Positions 38,751 to 50,500 of a stretch of 64,000 nt of DNA are shown one piece after another. The number at the start of each line of letters is the position of its first letter. Positions within the stretch are counted from its first letter, which is position 1. Source of the stretch: Mugil cephalus (lineage: Eukaryota > Chordata > Actinopteri > Mugiliformes > Mugilidae); contig NC_061789.1 in the NCBI RefSeq assembly GCF_022458985.1, positions 15,780,357-15,844,356 of the forward strand, in the 5' to 3' direction. A program made the translations under genes and the position numbers. Under the pieces are notes generated by a model that saw only the letters and a program-made list of their open reading frames with translations, did no database searches and had not been told where the DNA came from.

Positions 38751-41700
38751 TCAGTCCCAGTCCAAGTGGAGTTCATGAGAGTCCAGGAAGTCGGAGGAAA
38801 AGACGCCCACTGGCATTGACATGTCCAAAGGGTTTACTCCCTCCGTTGGCACGGACAGCGTGAGGTCCAGCCAGTCCATACCGTCTATGCCGCCGCTGCT
38901 GTGCAGGTTTAGAGCGCAGGGCGGCGCGCTCTCGTTAAAGTCTACATCCATCGCCACCTCAGGTGAGTGTAACTCCGTCATGAGCTTCAGTTTTTGCGGC
39001 TCCGCGCCAGCGGCCAGCGTGCCGTCCAGGAGGGTTTCCAGCTGGGCGTTGGAGGTCAGGGCCGCCAAGGCGACCGAGGGGGTGAGTGGCGCAGCGGGCA
39101 GCTGGGCCACCTGGATTAAGGGTGGAGGGCGAGACAGGACCGTGTTTATGGGAAGGGTGGTTACGCTGGCTGTCACAGGGAGAGGCTTGTCCAGACTGGG
39201 GGGATCCTGTCTGATGAAAGGTGAGATCTCTGGAGAGAAAAAATAAAAAAAATACAGAACATAATGAGGATCAACGCATCGCCAGCGGCAGGGTTGTGTC
39301 TTCCAGATCATCGGTGCTAAAATGAGCGCAGTTATTTCTCACCTCCGCTCTCAATCAACACATCAAACAAGTCGTCCATCTGCTGGCTCGCCACAGTGGG
39401 ACCCTGCCACGCAAGATAAAACCGTGAACGTTTGCCTCGCTGGGAGCAAATAGAATTTAGCGCCTGGTATCGTATTTCATGTTCACCTGTACAGCTGTCA
39501 GCATGCCGCGCGTCTGTTTGACGGCGTCCTCGTAACGCGGCGGGTCTTTACACTTTGACACGTGGCTCGGGAACTTCGGCTGCTGCAGGATGGAAGGGGA
39601 CTGGCCGGAATGGGGAGACTGCTGAACGGAGGAGGGGGGGAGAAAAAGGAACGGGACACAAACATGTCATTTAAATGCAGCTGGGAATTAAACGGGCACC
39701 GGCGCTTCTCGTGTGCTCTACCTTTTTTGTTGGTCCTTCGGGGACAGCTTGCCTAGAGGGGCCTCCGGCGGCGCATCCGCTTGCTGGGAATGTGTTGATT
39801 AAGCTTGGCGCTGCTGTCGTGTCCATGTCCCATGCCTGGGGAGAAAATTGAGACGGGTCAGCGCCGAGGCATCGGTGTAAAAATGCTGCAGATCGCTGAA
39901 CGCGCACACTCTGTTCAAGTCAGTTCTGTGGAAGCCATCAAGTGAAGCTGGTTTAAGGATATAGCTCTGGACCGCCTCTATGCAAAGAAAGCTTCAATTA
40001 AACTTGCTTTGGGGTTGTCCTCTGCTCCACTAGGACGTTTGCAGTGCTGTGCAGTGTGTGACTTGTGCAGCGCTGCGGCTTCTGTTACTAAGTCTGGTTG
40101 CATGTTGGGCTCAAAGCAGGGGAGCGACAGAGGTTACCGAGGGCGCCCGTGGGCAGGCCTCACTCAGCTCCTGCTCTGGCTCACCATGTTTCCACCGGCT
40201 TCACTTTGATGTGAGCACGGAAAGATTTCACCACTCGGCCGAGGCCTGTTATTACCGCGGCAGCGAGGAAGACGTATTACCCGTGGCGGCGTGTAACTCA
40301 TTGTTAGATGTGAAACGCGATACATCGGGCGCAATTTTACGCTCTCGGGGTCGAGCGGCGGCGGTGCAAAATCACAGCTGATGGTGACGACTGATAAGGA
40401 GGTGGACTGAGGCGGCGTGCGCGAGTGTTTCATTACCTTTGTCGGGGGCTGAATTTGACTGCTGCACTGCTGTTGTAATCCGGCGGAGTCCTCTATTTTC
40501 TGTGGCACCTGTCCAGGAGTCTGGATGAGGCTCGGGGCTGCGCCGCTAACAGTAGTGTGTAATTTGATAACTTTGGCAGGGAGCTGGACAGTGATTGCAG
40601 AGGCAGGAAGGGATGCGGGCAGGAGGACCGGAGCGCCGGCCTGGACGGGCTGCATGCTCTCAGGCTCTGTGATGGTCTGGTGACCGGTGATGAATGGATA
40701 TGGGCTGCTCGCATGGCTCCGGTCAGCAGGTTCCTCCTGTTTGACCAACACTGGCAGACCAGGGGAGCTGCAGGACACCGAGCAGTTCGACTGCGTCCTG
40801 TACTCCTCTTTGACTTGGACTGGAACCAGAGGACTGAGCTGTGCTGGAGAGTCTCCCTGCTGACTCCTTTTCTCCACCTCCAGCTGCATCTTGAGCTCCT
40901 CGACCAGCTTCTGCTCCTGCTCCAGCTTCCTCATCAGCTCCTCGATCTGACGCTCCTTCTCGTGCAGACGTTTGTCCTTTTCAGAGTCCTTCGCCTCCGC
41001 GGGACACTCCTCGTTTGGCGTCCTCTGCGGGGGGCTATCTGAAAGCGCCTTAGCTGGGCTGTCAGTCGTGCTGCTGTCCTCTATGCCTAGACTGGACACC
41101 TTCAAAGCTATGGGCGACACGGGTGGGGTTAGCTTCGCGTTTTCGGACTGCGCGGCCGCAGCGATGGCCGTCGTCTCCGTGGCAGCGGCAGCGGCGGCAG
41201 CAGCAGCAGCAGTCTGGATGTTCGAGTTCTCCTGGTACAACCTTAGCCTCTCTATCAGATCTGTTTTCGTCCCAGAGACTGGCAAAGATCTGAGTTTCAG
41301 TTCCATTTTCAGCTCAGCAACCTGTGAAGATAAGGGATTATAAAACACCTTTTGTTGTTCACATCTGGAGCGTTCATACGTTGATTCCAGTAAGGCCGCG
41401 TGCAGGCTGCAACGTGTCACCTTCATCTCATCCAGATTAGCTGGTAAATGATCCGGCTTGCGGTTCGTCAGAATGTGGGGGAGCTGCGCAGGGGCAGACG
41501 CAGCGTTTCCGCTCAGGACAACACTGGAACAGCTGGTTTGTACCTCAGTTGTTGCTCTGTTGTAATAAGACGGGAAGAGAAGGGGAGTTCAGAGGAGAGT
41601 AAATCTGTTGCACATTATTCACAATAAGTGGCGTCTGAGTAGGAAGCTGTGGGCAGGAAACTAACTGGGGCAAAAAGCAGCTGTTATGACAACTACGCGT

Positions 41701-44700
41701 TCTATAAAATTCACATCTAAATACGGTGATTATTTTTTGACGGGAGCTGCATTAACGCCACGGTGGTAACAACATGGGTGAAATTCTGTGTGTGATTGTG
41801 GAAGGCTCGCGTTGCTGAACGGAGTCGTACTTGAGTGTGGCAGGCAGGACGGCCTGGTAGCTGAACTGCTGATGCTGCTGGCTTATGATCTGGAGCTGCA
41901 GGAACTGCTGCTGCTGCTGCAAGAGGCGAGTGTAGGCCGAGTCCATCGGCGCTTCGCTCAGCTCCTGCTTCTGATCCGGGGGAATGTACTGGTGGTACTT
42001 CAGCTTTCTCACCCGTGGCTTGGGCTCTTTGCTCTTTTTGCTGCGGCTTTTATCGGTGGTTAGCTTGACCAAGCTTTGCTGCAGAGCACAACACAGAAAA
42101 AAAAAAAAAAAAAAAAGAGCATGAGCAAGGCACCTGGAGAGGACCATGTGGTGTGAGTACTCATTCCCTGTGTCTGATCCAGCAGTACAGTTTGCACTAT
42201 ATCTATAAACACTGAAGTGGAACATTGTTCTGACGCCCAATGAGAACTGGGAACGGCAGGATGAGGAAACAGGTAGTGGAAATGTGACCCTCATTGTTCT
42301 ACCACCTGCAATTGCAGGATATAGTACAAATGGCTTGGCGTATGAGCAGCAGGCTGCTTTGAAACCAGAAACGCAGGCTGGGTTAAACAAGCACACACGC
42401 TCCAATTTGTCAAATTCATTCTGATATCATATTCCAAGGGAGGAACAGTTCACATTGTGCTCAGAGGATAAGTGGATTATGATAAATGCACAAGGACTCG
42501 CTTCACTCTCGTCCTTTGATTTTTGTCTTTAAATCTAAAAAGGCCGAATGAGGGAGGCCAGCCTGTCTTTTGACCCTAATTGAAGACAAACTGTGGCTGG
42601 CACAGATTTAAGCCCCTGGATGTGTGAAACATCTTTAAAACCCTGCTGTTCTCTGACCTGCCTTTGACTCCTTGACCGCTTTTCATCCACCCCTAAACCA
42701 ACGTGACTTTTAGTATGACAAACCACAGACTCTCTCTCATCACATTTCCAAAGAAAACGGAACAGAACTAAAAGCAAAACACACGCAGTCAATAAATTAT
42801 GGTCTCAGTATACTGTCATCATAAACAATATGAAGATATCTAACCAAAAAAACCTACTACTCCCTTCCGCTTGAAGAACACTTGAACGAAAACCACTGAG
42901 CTTTTACAAAACTCAACATACTTTCACGAGGACTGGCCCTGGTGTAGTAGCCGGGGCAGCAGTGGTGATAGGCTGAGGAACGGTTCCCTTTTGGTTGCTC
43001 TGTTGCTCGCTGGTGGAGACGAGGTTGACCAGATCTGATGGGGACCTTGAGCTGGGCGGTGGGGAGCGCTAAGGAAGGAAGGAAGATAGATCACAGCACG
43101 CTTGCTTTAGTTAGCTTATTTGTCAAGAAGGTGAGTCTGGGAGTGTAAGTTTTTACTGATTGCTAACGTTCTGGTGTTGGAGTACCTGTGCGGGAGTTCT
43201 GGAGTTTGAGGACGTGGCCTCCGTCGCTCCTGACTCTCGTGGAGACGCCGAGGTGGAGCTCGGAGATCGCTGGCTGGCGGGATGTTGTGGCGATGATGCA
43301 TCGCTGCTGTCCTCGTCAAAGTTATACACATCTGAGCCATCTGGTTTCTTAGAGTTGTCTGCCTCATCCCCTGTAGGACCAGTATCAATACAGACATCTG
43401 ATAAAGAGCTGAAGAGTGAAAAAAAAAAAAGTGTAATAATGTTAATAATGAAGCTTTAAGTTAGCTAAAGCTAATGAGCACCTACCACTAGCAACCTCTT
43501 TGACACCAGAGTCCACAGGCAGGATGTTCTTCTCCACCAGCTCCATGGGCCCAGGCCGCTGGGAGATTTTCTCATTGAGGTCATCAGTCAGTCTGGCCCG
43601 CTTCAGCTTCATCTGTGTGGCCTGCAGGGAGGGTTCCGCCTGCGTCTCTGATAAACACAAAGCGGATCTTCATCTATGATATGTCCTGCACCAGACAGTC
43701 TCTCCCCTGCTTTGTCAGCATGAGTCACAGCAGGCTCAGCCAGACCTCACGAAGGTTCATCAGCCTTCGGAAAAGACATTCACGTGGTTTTCTCAAAGCA
43801 TACAGTTAATTGAGGGCAGGTAGATGAATGAACACCCCATTGGTTTCTCAGATCCAGACACATTTACCAAGGAGGACCCCCCAGGAAGATGATTACCTTG
43901 TAGGATGTGCATACGGACCAGCTCAGAGCGTTCAGGTCTACTGCACAGTTTGTGCTTTAAGAAGTTCCCAGTCTGTTAAAGAACAAAAGAAAGGATTTGT
44001 CTATATCTTTTATATGTCGGTTTGTATATATGTATATATATACATATATGAGGTGAAGAGCTGAGGGCATAAGTAGCTGTCTTACCCTGGCTCTCTCCAG
44101 GCTGCGGATCTGCTCATGAAAGGCAGCAGGTGTTTTCAGAGCTGCGAGAAGATACAGCAAATCCGTTAACATGCATGAACAAACTGTTCCTTCTCATTTC
44201 AAAATAGATGATCACACATTTTCTCCCTCTGCCTATTTCCAAAGCGCATTAAAAGTGATGCGCCTCATTTCGGAATGCGATTCTACTTTCCACACGGCCT
44301 GATTTTCCGTCTTTATGTTCATATTTCTCTGTTGGGCTGCATGAATGTGACAGCTCGTGAGAGTCACACAGGAAGCGTCAGACTCAAAGAGATCGTTCCA
44401 CGCAGAGTGTTACTCTTTGATCTCTAGGAATAAACTCATTCTGCTTTGGGCGACGGCTGGCTCACCGTCTAATCACCTCGGCTGAGGCGAGTGTCCAGGG
44501 GGTGCGCTCGCTGAGGGGAGTGTGTCAGGGGAGCAAAGTAAAACATTCCCACTCATCACCTAATCCCACTGCATGCCATCATAAGCATATAAGTGTGGGA
44601 GGAGCGGAGCACAGGAGTGGTGAATGGCCGGGGGAGGTTTGCGCGCAGGCCACGCTCGGTCAGGCCGCAGACTGACCTCCACTGACTGAGGGCCGAGTCA

Positions 44701-45850
44701 CTGACTCACGTGGCTGTGAGGAGCCAGAGTGGAGCCGAAAAACCTGATTGCAAAAGGCCTCTCGGGACAGAACTGTGCACAGAGGGTGCCTGTTTCTTTT
44801 AGTACCTATACAGCTATGAGTAGGTTATAGTTTCAGTTTTTCTTCCACTAGCTGTATTCTTAAACGCAATGCTCGCACAGGGCAGGTGACTGAGTCTGCT
44901 CCTCTACTGTCAAATCACATGAAGGTTGTGGGCGGCAGTAGTTTCAGGTGCGGTCGATGTAGGTTCAACGTGTGTTCAATGAGGCAACGATCGGCTCGAC
45001 GGTTATATTTAACATTAGCTTCCACAGTGAAGCAGTTTCACATGCAAATGATTGGAAATCTGAGCCTTATTTTTAGAGGAAAAAACCCCTATAAGTGGAG
45101 GAAGACGTAGTCAAATAAATAAATACCGAAACAGTGCTAGCAATACAGCGCAATAAAGATACACATTCTGCAGCAAGTGTACGCTCTGCATCAAGAGTTC
45201 AATGAAATAAGCGTTAAAGGTGCAAGAACTGCATTAGATGCTGTCTAGGGACATGAATACATAAATAAGGAATAAATTGGCATTATGTACTTCAGTTTGA
45301 ACTATTAAAAGCTTAAATGCTGATATTTATATACTTATATAGTAACTTCAAATAAGTTAATTAAATAAAGTGAAAGAAAAGGTACATGCCACACTTTACT
45401 TTTCATTGTCCTCGAGGAAACACACTGTCATGTACTGGCCAGTATTAGCTCCTCCTCTCGCAGATAAAGTATGATTAACTTTAATACATGATAAAAAAAA
45501 AAGAAAAAAAGAGGCACTGCACATGCTGCTATGCTTTGTGAGCACACTTTAAAAAAAGTCTCGGCAAGAAAAAAAGAGAAAAGAAAACATTTAAAAAAAA
45601 ATAACGGTTGAGTGAGATATTAGCAGAGTCTAAGTAGTTGTGCTATTCTCATGGGAAAAACACTGCTAACAATAATAGTAGGGAACCACTCACTGGTTCC
45701 TGCGCATCTTGTTTATGTTTATTTCCACTGGTGTACGCTGCATTTGCAGCGAGGAAGAGCTGCCACTGTGATGTGGATACTCACGTGGCATGATGCCTTG
45801 CTCCACAAGCTGCTCCCGAGTCCTCCTCTGCTGCAGACAGAGCTGGAGGA
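38751..45850 (-). CDS. mrtfb: Myocardin-related transcription factor B, 5' end missing
   Basis: Actin-regulated coactivator of SRF. Thirteen exons in transcript order: 45785-45850, 44086-44141, 43897-43972, 43486-43647, 43186-43370, 42922-43068, 41831-42078, 41421-41556, 40437-41321, 39722-39835, 39487-39621, 39343-39403, 38751-39229 (about 915 residues). The three actin-binding RPEL motifs are QQRRTREQLVEQGIMP, FLKHKLCSRPERSELVRMHI and LNEKISQRPGPMELVEKNIL. Then come the basic KPRVRKLKYHQYIPPDQK, a Gln-rich stretch, the SAP domain (VAELKMELKLRSLPVSGTKT DLIERL), a polyalanine tract, and a leucine zipper (RQIEELMRKLEQEQKLVEEL). The transactivation tail holds SQQMDDLFDVLIESGEIS, PVTASVTTLPINTVLSRPPP and a DFLDSHELHLDW end. 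These favour MRTFB over MRTFA. The first exon here starts in mid-codon, so at least one coding exon lies upstream and was not found. The donor at 41831 (GTACGA) is weak. Confidence 0.93.
42099..42116. repeat. Poly(A) tract in mrtfb intron
   Basis: About 18 consecutive A on the plus strand (a T-tract in the mrtfb transcript) about 20 bp upstream of an exon, forming part of its polypyrimidine tract. Confidence 0.9.
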
Positions 45851-47108
45851 CTATGAGAGAGCACACGCACACGGGTCAGAGTTAAACTTCTTGCCACCGA
45901 GAGCCAGCTCAGCTGAGTCACCTACCAGCCATCCGTGGCCTCAAACAGCGAAGCTCTCGGGACGTCAAATGAAGCACTTAATATTTCTGTGTAAACCCCC
46001 GTTCGCCGCCTCCGATATTCTGTTCACTTCCTGTTTGGTTTTAACCGGGGGTTGTAAAAAGTACCACGCATTTTACTACAGTTACACTCAGAACAGCGTG
46101 ATTGGCTGAGAGCCTGCCCAATGTGGGGCAATATCTGTGTGTGAGTTGCAAATGCACCGCAGAAACAAAGTAGCTACAGAACAGGATACAAACAGATAAA
46201 AGAGGGATTAATGTGAGGCCGGCAGTCGTGATAATGAGCGAAGCCCGAGCTGGAGAGCCTCCGTGGGGAGCCAAGGAGAGCTGTGTCTATTTACTAAATA
46301 CTTTTTAGAATGTAATCTTGCTTGGGATGGATAAGCAGTGATCAGTTATGTTTCTGTGGAACATCAAAGTCATGACTATCCTCCAGAAGAAACTGTTGAG
46401 TCTTGCATGCGAAGCCCGCATACAGTACTTGGATGGTCCTCGGTGTTATTTCCCCAACAATGTAAACTGTAGTAAGATCCTGGTTTAAACATTTATAAAC
46501 AAATGAGCGTGGACATTATTTCGGTGGAATAACAGTGCTCAGTGCAGAAACAAAAGAGCTGGAAGCGGGCGCTGACGGGGGTGATGTTGAGGGATGGGAC
46601 GTCGGCGAGAGCAGCGTCACCGTCGCCGCAGTGAAAAGAGAAGCCGGCTTAGATGGATCTGCTCAGAGGCTCGGAGGAAACGGCTCCTCTCTTCTCGCTC
46701 ACGCGCAAACATGCAGCACGCGCAGACCTGCTCAACTCTCCTGGGAAAGGCGCTGCGTCTGAACAGGCCTCTGTGACTCACTGTAGCAAAAATAAACCGG
46801 GCAGCTGTGAGAACAAGGCCTGGGAACCATGAAATTTGGGGGGGTGGTGGGGGTGGATGGGGGGGGTTGGTAGTTAAGGGGGTGGGATCTCCAAGTTGTA
46901 CGCGGAGCCGAGGGGACGTCCACGGGGCCTCTACTGGTGGGCACGGGAACGCAGAGTGACACAGGGGCTGAGGCGAAAGGGTGGGAGTGCACACAGCAGA
47001 ACATCAACTCCAGGACAGAGAACACAGTGTGCCTGCTCCGCCTGCTGTGTTTCCTATTACAAGCCCTTGGGGGGGTACGGCCAGCCTGAGACAGATCATA
47101 CCACTAGA

Positions 47109-47113
<5 letters not shown>

Positions 47114-47143
<30 letters not shown>
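47114..47143. repeat. Poly(A) run of 30
   Basis: Thirty consecutive A. A matching run of 31 T follows at 47550-47580, and a shorter T-tract lies near 47419-47432. Retroposed SINE tails were considered, but no SINE body was recognised. Confidence 0.9.
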
Positions 47144-47145
<2 letters not shown>

Positions 47146-47548
47146 TTTGTCTCAATATTTATATCCACTGTGAGAGCGAAAGAATGCCACAAGCAAGACA
47201 ATTTATGAGAGCATACATCAATAACATGAAAAGCTGCCTTCCAGGGCCAGGAGAGACGGCGAGGTTTTAGCTGAGCATCACAATGGGGGTACAGCTCACG
47301 CCCGGGGTCCTCCTCATCAGTTCATGCCATCTTGCACTCAACCTGAACCCTGGCTAACCTCCCTGTGATGCGAACTGGCTCCGCACTCCTGCTCACCAGC
47401 AAAGCGTAAACAGAGGTTTTTTTTTTTTTTTTGGAGGAGAAGCACAGAGAGGGGGCTCTGCCTGAAATCCTTGCCTGCTGATGTAATCTCTAATCCCGGA
47501 CCCATGTTCTTCTCACTAAATCACCCTTGGAGGTCGCCCATCAGATGT

Positions 47549-47549
<1 letters not shown>

Positions 47550-47580
<31 letters not shown>
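47550..47580. repeat. Poly(T) run of 31
   Basis: Thirty-one consecutive T, followed by T-rich sequence with G interruptions up to 47609. Confidence 0.9.
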
Positions 47581-47582
<2 letters not shown>

Positions 47583-50500
47583 TTGTTTGTTTTGTTTTGT
47601 TTTTTTTTTGTTCTAGTGTGGAAATGGTAGAAATATAAAGCGGTGCTGCCAGACAAAGCAGAATTCGGGTTCACGCTGACACTGTTGACTTTGCAGTTAT
47701 AAATATCAAAGACTCCAAACTGAATCCCACCAGAGAGAGACTAAACTATGGCCGTGGAGATAACAGTCATTCGTCAAAAAGGTCATTTGTGAGTGAACCG
47801 TTCAGCTTTATCGCTTCCAAGTGACAGTAAATATCTAGCTGACAAAACGCTCCAGTGCTAAGCTCTAAGTTACTGAAGTGGTTTGTAAACCCACTGCCTG
47901 CTGACTTTGACAGAGCGACTGCACAGACGGGCGGTTAACGTACATGCGGGTTCCTGACTAAATTATGTAACTGGTAATTTTATCCTACAGTTCAGCAAAG
48001 CTGGCAATTCATCAGCATTCATTAGGCGTTTATATTAAATAAAGCACTGTGTAATGAATGGCTTCTGGCTGTGTGGATGCGTCTGGCTTGCTGGATTTGT
48101 AACATTTTTCCCAAAGCAAAAAACATAAAGCCACTTTTAAAGTGATGAGATAACACATTCACTTCCTCTAAATCTGTGTGCCTAGAGTCATCTGGCTCTG
48201 CTTAGAGTTAGTCAGGTTATGAATAATCATTTATTTATAGCAGAACTTAACGTTTCACACACAAGTATTGCAAGATGACCCTAAAGGGAATATTTTGCTC
48301 ATGAACTAACTAGTGTCAGAGTTAGTGAATAGTGTGCGAAAGAACCGCTTGTCATGAAACGAGGTGATTGACAGCCAATTTGCTCGAATGCGACTCCGGG
48401 AACGGTGGAAGTATGTCCATAACGTAGTAAGACCGGTAACGAGACGGCACAGCTATGTTGCATTTTATAGCCCGAGGGCCCGGTCTAATGAAAGAACGTT
48501 TCTGCTGATGAATGCAAACGGGGAAGATTAAGATATGCAAATGGTGATGAGAATCTTGATCAGCAGCATGTCTGACTGCTGCACTTTGAATGGGGCTCAT
48601 TGTGTACACATGCTGTGCATTACTGGAGCGAAGTCATGCTTGTGTTTCCCATAGAAAGCCAAAATAAACATGCACATGAAAAAGTCTACGATCTCTTTTC
48701 CACAGAAACAGGCTCTGGAAAGAAGGATGCTTGTCATGAATCACTGTGATGAGCTTTACTGTCATTTCCTGTTAGGGCTATGTCTGCATCACTACAGCCT
48801 GCCACCCCCCCCCCAAACAGTGCTGCTAGCGTCAGGGGAAAAAAACAAAAGAGTGCAATACTAGAGTTTATGTTAGGCCTTTATCAATATGATAGAAATA
48901 CATGCAGGTTAGAGAAGGAGAAAGAAAGAAAAAGCACCTGATTTGAATTTACCCCTGCAGATGGAAGGGGTCTCCACATCAAGGCAGGCCATAGAGGACA
49001 GTGGTGGTGGTTTCCTTGGTGGCCAGGTCTGCAGTCCCATGGAGTGATGAGGCCGGTGGAGAACGCAGCCAGGGAGTCAGGGAGACGGAAAAAAAAGGCC
49101 CCGGCTCTGAGTGAACGACAGCTGGCTCGCTCTCTCTCTCTCTCTCTGGCCTCGGCGGAGAAAGTGTGTGTGTAACTATGCGTGAGTGCTCCGTCAACGT
49201 CAGGAGGAGGGAACACGGCGCTGCTCGCGTTAACCCTTGCTAGGTCACTCTGGCCTGCCTACAGTGGAATCACGCTGAAACACAAAACCACAGTGTACTT
49301 TTCATTTCTTTTTTTTTTTTTGTTTGTTTTCTTCTGTTGATGTGATTTAAATCTGTTCTTCTGAAGAGCAGATTTTTACACTCGGCTGGGGACCATATTA
49401 CCAATACAAAGTCAATCAAAGCAAGCTGTTGGAGTGAGCACGTCTCCATAAGGAACAATGTTTTCTTGTGTAAATTCTTTTGGCTGCACAAAACTGACAA
49501 CAACACACTGGGTCTCCACGGACATGGGCTTATTTCTTAATGATTAGCTCCAGGTTTCTATACTTTTAGTTCCTCTGCTGTTTTTCCACTGCAACGCCAC
49601 CGTCGGCTTCACCTTAGCTCTTCCACCGTTTCCCAGCGCATCTGCTTGTTAGCGCTTGTTAACACAACAGTTGTGGCGAGAGGAGCAGGATATGCAGCGG
49701 CTCGTTGAAAAACAAGCCGAGTCATGGCCTTCAGTTCTGGTTAGACGCCATCCATGACTGTAAAACACACCAACAGGAAATGAGATACAGGAAATGCGTT
49801 AATTGTGATGGGTTTCTTGCGTATCAATTTTCCCGGAAAGGCCGGTTGGAGGTTGGCGAGGATGTCATCCCACGCGGGATCTGATGAGACGCCGGCCGTT
49901 TCTATTGTGTGGAGGACTGGTCCGCTGTGTTCTGGATTAATAATGTTCTCTTGAGGGATCAAGAAATATGCCTGTCATTAACAGAGTTGGACGGGGTGGA
50001 AACACAGAGTGGATAAATTAAACGGGAACGGCAAAGGAACGACATGTTATGACAGCTCACCGCTGGGGCTGAATGATGGTGGACAACTAGGTGATAAAAA
50101 ACATGCGAGAGAAGTAGTGAGCTTTAGGAATGTGGAAAAACATCTTACCATCTTACCTCATGTCACATCATCCGTAAATAATCCTGTCTGCTGGCCACTG
50201 AAGCAAAACCTTATGAATATATTTTACACTTGTGTTGTCCCACAGTGAGAACTGCTGCATAAATGGTCATGAATCGTGCTGTTTCTGATCACCAGTGGTA
50301 ATAAATATGAGGGTCTTGTGTTATCTCGACATGTCTTCACTTAACATCAAACTGATCTTGACTGCATTCAGATAATCACTTTCATTGATGATCTACTGTT
50401 TGGATTCCGTCCAGCGCTGCAGAAATTTCTCGATTGGCTGCTTTAACCTGATGGTTATCGCGCTCATTATATTATTACATCCATCTGGTTCCCATTCTGG

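Noticed and set aside
40680-41343. Overlapping plus-strand frames of 120 and 123 codons
   Set aside because: Antisense shadows of the large mrtfb exon 40437-41321, with leucine- and alanine-rich artefacts of the zipper and polyalanine codons.
46535-46994. GC-rich frames on both strands
   Set aside because: CpG-rich low-complexity coding-like frames with no domain. Possibly promoter or first-exon DNA, but not a protein gene I can support.
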